8,530 bases of DNA from Maricaulis sp042095695 (GTDB lineage: Bacteria; Pseudomonadota; Alphaproteobacteria; Caulobacterales; Maricaulaceae), in the NCBI GenBank assembly GCA_042095695.1, contig JBELMP010000117.1:1-8530 (forward strand), read 5' to 3'. Made by a program: the position numbers and the translations under genes. Shown in pieces: positions 4,799-8,530 of this stretch. Position 1 is the stretch's first letter. Every line of letters begins with the position of its first letter. Below the pieces are notes generated by a model. The model was not told the DNA's origin. It worked only from the letters and a program-made list of their open reading frames with translations, and ran no database searches.

Positions 4799-6318
4799 TG
4801 GATTTCTTCGCCAATCTTCTGCCGGCCGGACTGGCGCATCATGTACCGGCCCTGATCGTCGTAATCCCGCTGATCATGGCGGCCGTTGCAGCCTTGATGC
4901 CCAATGGTCGGGCCGGCTGGGTGCTGACCATGATTACGGCCGCGATCGTAGCACTGTTCTCCCTGGTCATACTCGGACAGGTGATGACCAGCGGCCTGAT
5001 CTCCTATGAGCTGGGCGGCTGGGAGCCTCCGGTTGGTATTGAGTATCGGATTGATGCGCTGAATGCGGTGCTTCTCGCACTGGTTGGCCTGATCGGTTTC
5101 CTCTGCGTCGTGTATGCGCTGCCCTCGGTTGCGGACGAGATCGAGGAGAGCAAGCAGGCGCTCTTCTACTCGGCCTTCATGGTTTGCCTGGCCGGATTGC
5201 TGGGCGTGACGATTACCGGGGATGCCTTCAATGTGTTCGTCTTCCTCGAGATTTCCTCACTGTCGACCTACACGATTATCGCCATGGGGGCAGGGCGCGA
5301 CCGCCGGGCCCTGACGGCGGCTTATAACTACCTCATCCTTGGAACCATCGGTGCCACCTTCTTCGTGATCGGTGTCGGTTTCCTCTATGCGGCGACCGGC
5401 ACGCTGAATATGGCGGATATTGCCCGTATCCTGCAGGAACAGGGTCATGACCGCGTCACCCAGGCCGCTTTCGCATTCATCATTGTCGGTCTGGGTCTCA
5501 AGGCGGCGATGTTCCCGCTGCATTTCTGGCTGCCCAATGCCTATGCCTTTGCGCCGAACTTCGTCACCGCCTTCCTGGCTTCCACGGCGACGAAAGTGGC
5601 GTTTTATGCGCTGATCCGCTTCGTCTTTTCCGTATTCCACCCGGATGTGCCCTTCGTGGAAATGGCCTTTACCTGGGTGTTCGCCGCGGTCGGGGTGATC
5701 GCCATGTTCGTGGCCTCTCTGCAGGCGGTCTTCCAGACCGATGCAAGGCGACTTCTGGCCTATTCCTCGGTGGCCCAGGTCGGCTATATGATGCTCGGCC
5801 TCGGCATGGGCACGGTGGCAGGCCTGTCCGCTGGCATGTTGCATCTGATCAACCACGCCTTGATGAAGGGCGCGCTGTTCATGGCGCTGGGGGCCTTCGC
5901 CCTGAATTTCGGTGTTCGCCGGGTGCAGGATCTGGCGGGTATGGGTCGGACAATGCCGGTTTCAGCGACCGCCTTCACCGCCGCTGGACTGTCCCTGGTC
6001 GGCGTCCCGCTGACGGTCGGTTTCGACAGTAAATGGTATCTCATCATCGCCGCCCTGGAACGCGGCTGGTGGTGGGCGGTTGCCGCACTCATCCTGTCGT
6101 CGCTCCTGGCACTGATCTATATTGGTCGCATGCTGGTGATTGTCTGGATGGAGACGCCGCCCGCGCATCAGGGTGCGCCGGCAGCGGCCCGGTCAACGCC
6201 CTATATGGTGCTCATTCCCACCGGCATTCTGGCCTTTGCCAATTTCTACTTCTTCTTTGACGCTACCCCTCTGGTCAATCTGGCCGAGGCGGCAGCCAAT
6301 GCTGCGATGGGAGACTAG
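4798..6318 (+). CDS. mnhD: Na+/H+ antiporter subunit D (MnhD/MrpD), first NuoL/M/N-like subunit
   Basis: This 506-aa, roughly 14-helix protein is an ion-translocating subunit of the proton-conducting antiporter family (PF00361) shared with complex I NuoL/M/N. Key residues of the proton path are intact: Glu151 in VFVFLEISSLSTY, Lys235 in GLGLKAAMFPLHFWLP, Lys266 in STATKVAFYALIRF, and Lys357 in LINHALMKGALFMALGAF. The conserved DARRLLAYSSVAQVGYM follows the expected broken helix. The sequence around Lys266 is MrpD-like, not MrpA-like, and length agrees with MrpD (about 490-500 aa). The ATG at 4798 overlaps the mnhC stop by one base; a GTG at 4795 is an equally readable alternative, with GGGGAG 6-9 nt upstream of either. 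The next gene begins 3 nt after the stop. It is expected to carry H+ (and possibly Na+) across the inner membrane. Confidence 0.94.
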   Translation: MDFFANLLPAGLAHHVPALIVVIPLIMAAVAALMPNGRAGWVLTMITAAIVALFSLVILGQVMTSGLISYELGGWEPPVGIEYRIDALNAVLLALVGLIGFLCVVYALPSVADEIEESKQALFYSAFMVCLAGLLGVTITGDAFNVFVFLEISSLSTYTIIAMGAGRDRRALTAAYNYLILGTIGATFFVIGVGFLYAATGTLNMADIARILQEQGHDRVTQAAFAFIIVGLGLKAAMFPLHFWLPNAYAFAPNFVTAFLASTATKVAFYALIRFVFSVFHPDVPFVEMAFTWVFAAVGVIAMFVASLQAVFQTDARRLLAYSSVAQVGYMMLGLGMGTVAGLSAGMLHLINHALMKGALFMALGAFALNFGVRRVQDLAGMGRTMPVSATAFTAAGLSLVGVPLTVGFDSKWYLIIAALERGWWWAVAALILSSLLALIYIGRMLVIVWMETPPAHQGAPAAARSTPYMVLIPTGILAFANFYFFFDATPLVNLAEAAANAAMGD

Positions 6319-6321
6319 TCG

Positions 6322-7800
6322 ATGTGGTCGCCTGAAGTCTCTCTTGCCCTGGCGCTCGTCATTCCGGCGATCGGTGGCGCCTTTGTCGCCCTCCTGGGAG
6401 ACAAGCCAAACCTGCGCGAAGGCGCAACTTTGACGGCCGCAATCCTACTGGCCCTCAATGTCGCCCATCTGGTGGAAATTGCGCCCAGCAATCCGACCCT
6501 GGTCCTGGCGACCGTTGCGCCGGGCCTTGAGCTGGCCTTCAAGCTGGAGCCGCTCGGCGCGATGTTCGCCGCTGTCGCCTCCGGCCTGTGGATCGTCAAT
6601 TCGCTCTATTCGATCGGCTATATGCGCGGCAATAACGAGAAGAACCAGACACGCTTCTATGTCTGTTTCTGTATTGCTATCGCTTCGGCCATGGGCGTGG
6701 CCCTGTCCGGCAATCTCCTGACGCTCTTCTTGTTCTACGAAGTGCTGTCGCTGTCGACCTACCCCCTGGTCACGCACAAGGGTGATGATAATGCCAAGCG
6801 TGGCGGCGGAATTTATCTCGCCATTCTCATGGGCACTTCCATCGGCCTGTTCCTGCCGGCCGTGATCATCACCCATTATCTGGCCGGATCGACCGATTTC
6901 ACCGTGGGCGGCCTGCTCGCGATGAATGATGTCGAGCCGATGATTGCCGGCATTTTGCTGATCCTCTTCGCCTTCGGCATCGGCAAGGCGGCGCTTATGC
7001 CCGTCCACCCCTGGCTGCCCAATGCGATGGTCGCGCCGACGCCGGTGTCCGCCTTGCTGCATGCTGTGGCGGTGGTGAAGGCCGGGGTGTTCTCGATACT
7101 CAAAGTGGGGACCTATATTTTCGGACCCGGGTTGATCGCTGCGGCACCAACGTCGGAGCCTCTGGCCTGGATTGCGGCGATTTCCATCGTGCTCGCCTCC
7201 GTGGTGGCGATCACCAAGGATAATCTGAAGGCCCGGCTGGCATTCTCGACCGTCTCCCAGCTTTCCTATGTGACCCTCGGCGTGATGCTGGCCTCGCCCC
7301 TCGCCATGCTGGGCGGCGCCTTGCAGATCGTGATGCATGCCTGGGGCAAGATCACCCTCTTCATGAGTGCCGGCGCGATTTATACCGCGACCAAGAAGAC
7401 CGAGATCTCGCAGATGAAAGGTCTCGGCCGATACATGCCCTGGCTGTTCATCGCCTATACGGTTGGCGCCCTGTCCATTATCGGCCTGCCGCCGCTCGGC
7501 GGGTCCTGGCCGAAACTCTTCCTGATGCAGGGGGCGTTTGAGTCCGGGCATGCAATCCTGATTGTCGCCCTGATCGCCTCATCCATCCTCAATGTGGCCT
7601 ATCTTCTGCCGCTGTCGGCGCAAGGCTTCTTTGGCAAGGCTGACGAGGCCGGGCTGAAGAAACAGCCACCAGCTCTGGTCATTCTGCCGCCGGTCATCAC
7701 CGCAGCGGGCGTGGTCATTCTTTTCTTCCTCATCGGACCGCTGCGCGATTATCTCGAGCCGGTCTTCATGCCGATGACAAGCGCGGGGTCCGCACAATGA
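6322..7800 (+). CDS. Second NuoL/M/N-like antiporter subunit (MnhD/MnhA-like)
   Basis: This 492-aa, roughly 14-helix protein belongs to the proton-conducting transporter family PF00361. The functional residues are present: Glu140 in LFLFYEVLSLSTYPLV, Lys222 in FGIGKAALMPVHPWLP, Lys253 in SALLHAVAVVKAGVFSI, and Lys343 in MHAWGKITLFM. The VAPTPVSALLHAVAVVKAG segment resembles NuoL and the N-terminal half of MrpA more than MrpD does, so it may stand in for the large A subunit. However, it is much shorter than full MrpA (about 770-800 aa) and lacks the MbhD/E part, which is encoded separately at 3232. GGGAG lies 8 nt upstream of the ATG. The stop overlaps the next small gene by four bases. Calling it A-like or D-like from motifs alone is uncertain; its place in the complex is inferred. 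Confidence 0.9.
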   Translation: MWSPEVSLALALVIPAIGGAFVALLGDKPNLREGATLTAAILLALNVAHLVEIAPSNPTLVLATVAPGLELAFKLEPLGAMFAAVASGLWIVNSLYSIGYMRGNNEKNQTRFYVCFCIAIASAMGVALSGNLLTLFLFYEVLSLSTYPLVTHKGDDNAKRGGGIYLAILMGTSIGLFLPAVIITHYLAGSTDFTVGGLLAMNDVEPMIAGILLILFAFGIGKAALMPVHPWLPNAMVAPTPVSALLHAVAVVKAGVFSILKVGTYIFGPGLIAAAPTSEPLAWIAAISIVLASVVAITKDNLKARLAFSTVSQLSYVTLGVMLASPLAMLGGALQIVMHAWGKITLFMSAGAIYTATKKTEISQMKGLGRYMPWLFIAYTVGALSIIGLPPLGGSWPKLFLMQGAFESGHAILIVALIASSILNVAYLLPLSAQGFFGKADEAGLKKQPPALVILPPVITAAGVVILFFLIGPLRDYLEPVFMPMTSAGSAQ

Positions 7801-8102
7801 GCGATCCGGTAAACAAGAAGGACGAACTCGTCCATCCCATGGCCAAGGCCTTTCTCTGGCTTGATGCCAAATGGCTGAAATCCTCGATGATCTGGGTCTT
7901 CGGTTTGCTCACCCTGGTGTTTATCGCCGCGGATTTCCTGCGCGAGCGGCATGACTATATCTCGCTGGCAGAGATCCCCGGCTTCTATGCCTATTGGGGA
8001 TTTGGCGCCTTTGTCCTGGCTGTGATGATCGGCTGGATCCTGGTGCGCGGCCTGCTCGGACGGGACGAGAATTACTGGGATGAGGGGGGCGATCATGATT
8101 GA
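7797..8102 (+). CDS. Small two-helix membrane protein in the mnh operon, unknown function
   Basis: This 101-aa protein has a charged, Lys-rich N-terminus (MSDPVNKKDELVHP), an amphipathic stretch AKAFLWLDAKWLKS at 16-29 and two predicted membrane helices (about 30-48 and 63-86). A Glu/His-containing loop (RERHDYISLAEIPG) joins them. The short C-terminal tail is strongly acidic (RDENYWDEGGDHD, 89-101). Asp46 sits near the end of helix 1. I recognise no named Mrp subunit in it. Its start overlaps the preceding antiporter gene by four bases (ATGA) and its end overlaps the next by eight, so it is clearly translated as part of the operon and is probably a bona fide accessory subunit or assembly factor. 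The placement between two NuoL/M/N-like subunits suggests it packs between or links them, which is inference. Confidence 0.85.
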   Translation: MSDPVNKKDELVHPMAKAFLWLDAKWLKSSMIWVFGLLTLVFIAADFLRERHDYISLAEIPGFYAYWGFGAFVLAVMIGWILVRGLLGRDENYWDEGGDHD

Positions 8103-8530
8103 TTTCCTGCACATCGAGGCCCTCACGCATGTATCGCCGGCCTGGCCCGTTATTATCGCGGGTCTGATTGCCGCTTTGGTTCCGAACCATATCGTGCGCA
8201 AAAGCCTGGCACTTGGCGCCCCTGTTCTGGCCCTGTTTCTCTGGTTCAATCCGGAGACGATTGGCAATTACGGCATTATCCAATTCGGCGGTTTCACGCT
8301 TGAAACCTTCCGTTATGACAATCTGTCCCGGATCTGGTCCTTCGTCTTTATTCTCGCGGCCTTCATCAACGGGCTTTACGGGCTGCATGAACGCGATCGT
8401 CTGGCTGACGCGGCAGGCTTGATCTATGCGGGTGCCGGGCTCGGGGCTGTCTTCGCCGGCGATTTCCTGACCCTGTTTATCTTCTGGGAGCTGACCGCGA
8501 TTTCTTCGGTCTTCCTGATCTGGGGCTCGC
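8095..8530 (+). CDS. Third NuoL/M/N-like antiporter subunit, 5' part (runs off the right edge)
   Basis: The frame is open from the ATG at 8095 to the window end, giving 145 codons. The visible part has several hydrophobic helices, including about residues 16-30 and 36-49, with more from about 82 onward. It ends in GDFLTLFIFWELTAISSVFL, the helix-5 signature of the proton-conducting antiporter family, with the conserved Glu at residue 132. The WELTAISS form is typical of a branch annotated as Na+/H+ antiporter subunit D. A GAGGGG-type ribosome binding site precedes the start, and the gene overlaps the small two-helix gene by eight bases. It is a third copy of the ion-translocating type of subunit in this operon. 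Total length and the Lys residues of the second half lie outside the window. Confidence 0.88.
   Translation, partial: MIDFLHIEALTHVSPAWPVIIAGLIAALVPNHIVRKSLALGAPVLALFLWFNPETIGNYGIIQFGGFTLETFRYDNLSRIWSFVFILAAFINGLYGLHERDRLADAAGLIYAGAGLGAVFAGDFLTLFIFWELTAISSVFLIWGS

Noticed and set aside
6445..7551. Minus-strand 368-aa open frame opposite the second antiporter subunit
   Set aside because: The product is a His/Gly/Arg/Gln-rich shadow of membrane-protein codons on the other strand; there is no domain and no start signal that competes with the antiporter gene.
1..8530. CRISPR array, tRNA, rRNA, insertion sequence or phage attachment site
   Set aside because: No regularly spaced repeats, cloverleaf, transposase or flanking direct repeats were seen; codon usage looks uniform across the genes.

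Overview
The window looks like a chromosomal segment of a GC-rich, probably marine, alphaproteobacterium. A member of the Caulobacterales/Maricaulales/Hyphomonadaceae group (Maricaulis-like) is my best guess. This rests on codon usage, a PilZ gene beside a short alphaproteobacterial PAS_5-type gene, and the layout of the Na+/H+ antiporter operon. I could not search a database, so the taxonomy is inference.

Positions 1-755 (minus strand) hold two signalling genes. One is the 5' end of a PilZ-domain (c-di-GMP receptor type) gene running off the left edge (135..1). The other is a complete 186-aa single-domain PAS protein (755..195). A 165-bp divergent intergenic region follows. Then comes a plus-strand gene (921..1817) for a secreted protein of unknown function, with a Cys-Cys/Pro7/Cys-Cys motif, an Asn-Val repeat tract and a Cys-containing C-terminal domain. 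It ends at a strong intrinsic terminator (1863..1895).

From 2047 to the right edge there is one tightly packed plus-strand operon for an Mrp/Mnh-type multisubunit cation/proton antiporter. The order is mnhE, mnhF, mnhG, a stand-alone protein equal to the MrpA C-terminus (MbhD+MbhE domains), mnhB, mnhC, a first NuoL/M/N-like ion-translocating subunit (MnhD), a second one, a 101-aa two-helix membrane protein of unknown function, and a third NuoL/M/N-like subunit cut by the window end. Neighbouring genes overlap by 1-8 nt or are separated by 2-3 nt, so translational coupling is likely.

The order E-F-G-(A C-term)-B-C-D differs from the textbook mrpABCDEFG operon. It matches the order of the homologous membrane module in archaeal membrane-bound hydrogenase (mbhA-H). 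No full-length MrpA is present in the window; several separate antiporter-like subunits are encoded instead. Together the products should form an inner-membrane complex exchanging cytoplasmic Na+ (or K+) for protons, supporting sodium and alkali tolerance.

The most unusual items are a His/Asp-rich insertion with tandem Asp-x-x-x tetrapeptides inside MnhC, the small two-helix protein between the second and third antiporter subunits, the repeat-rich secreted protein, and a tandem direct repeat just upstream of mnhE that may be an operator.
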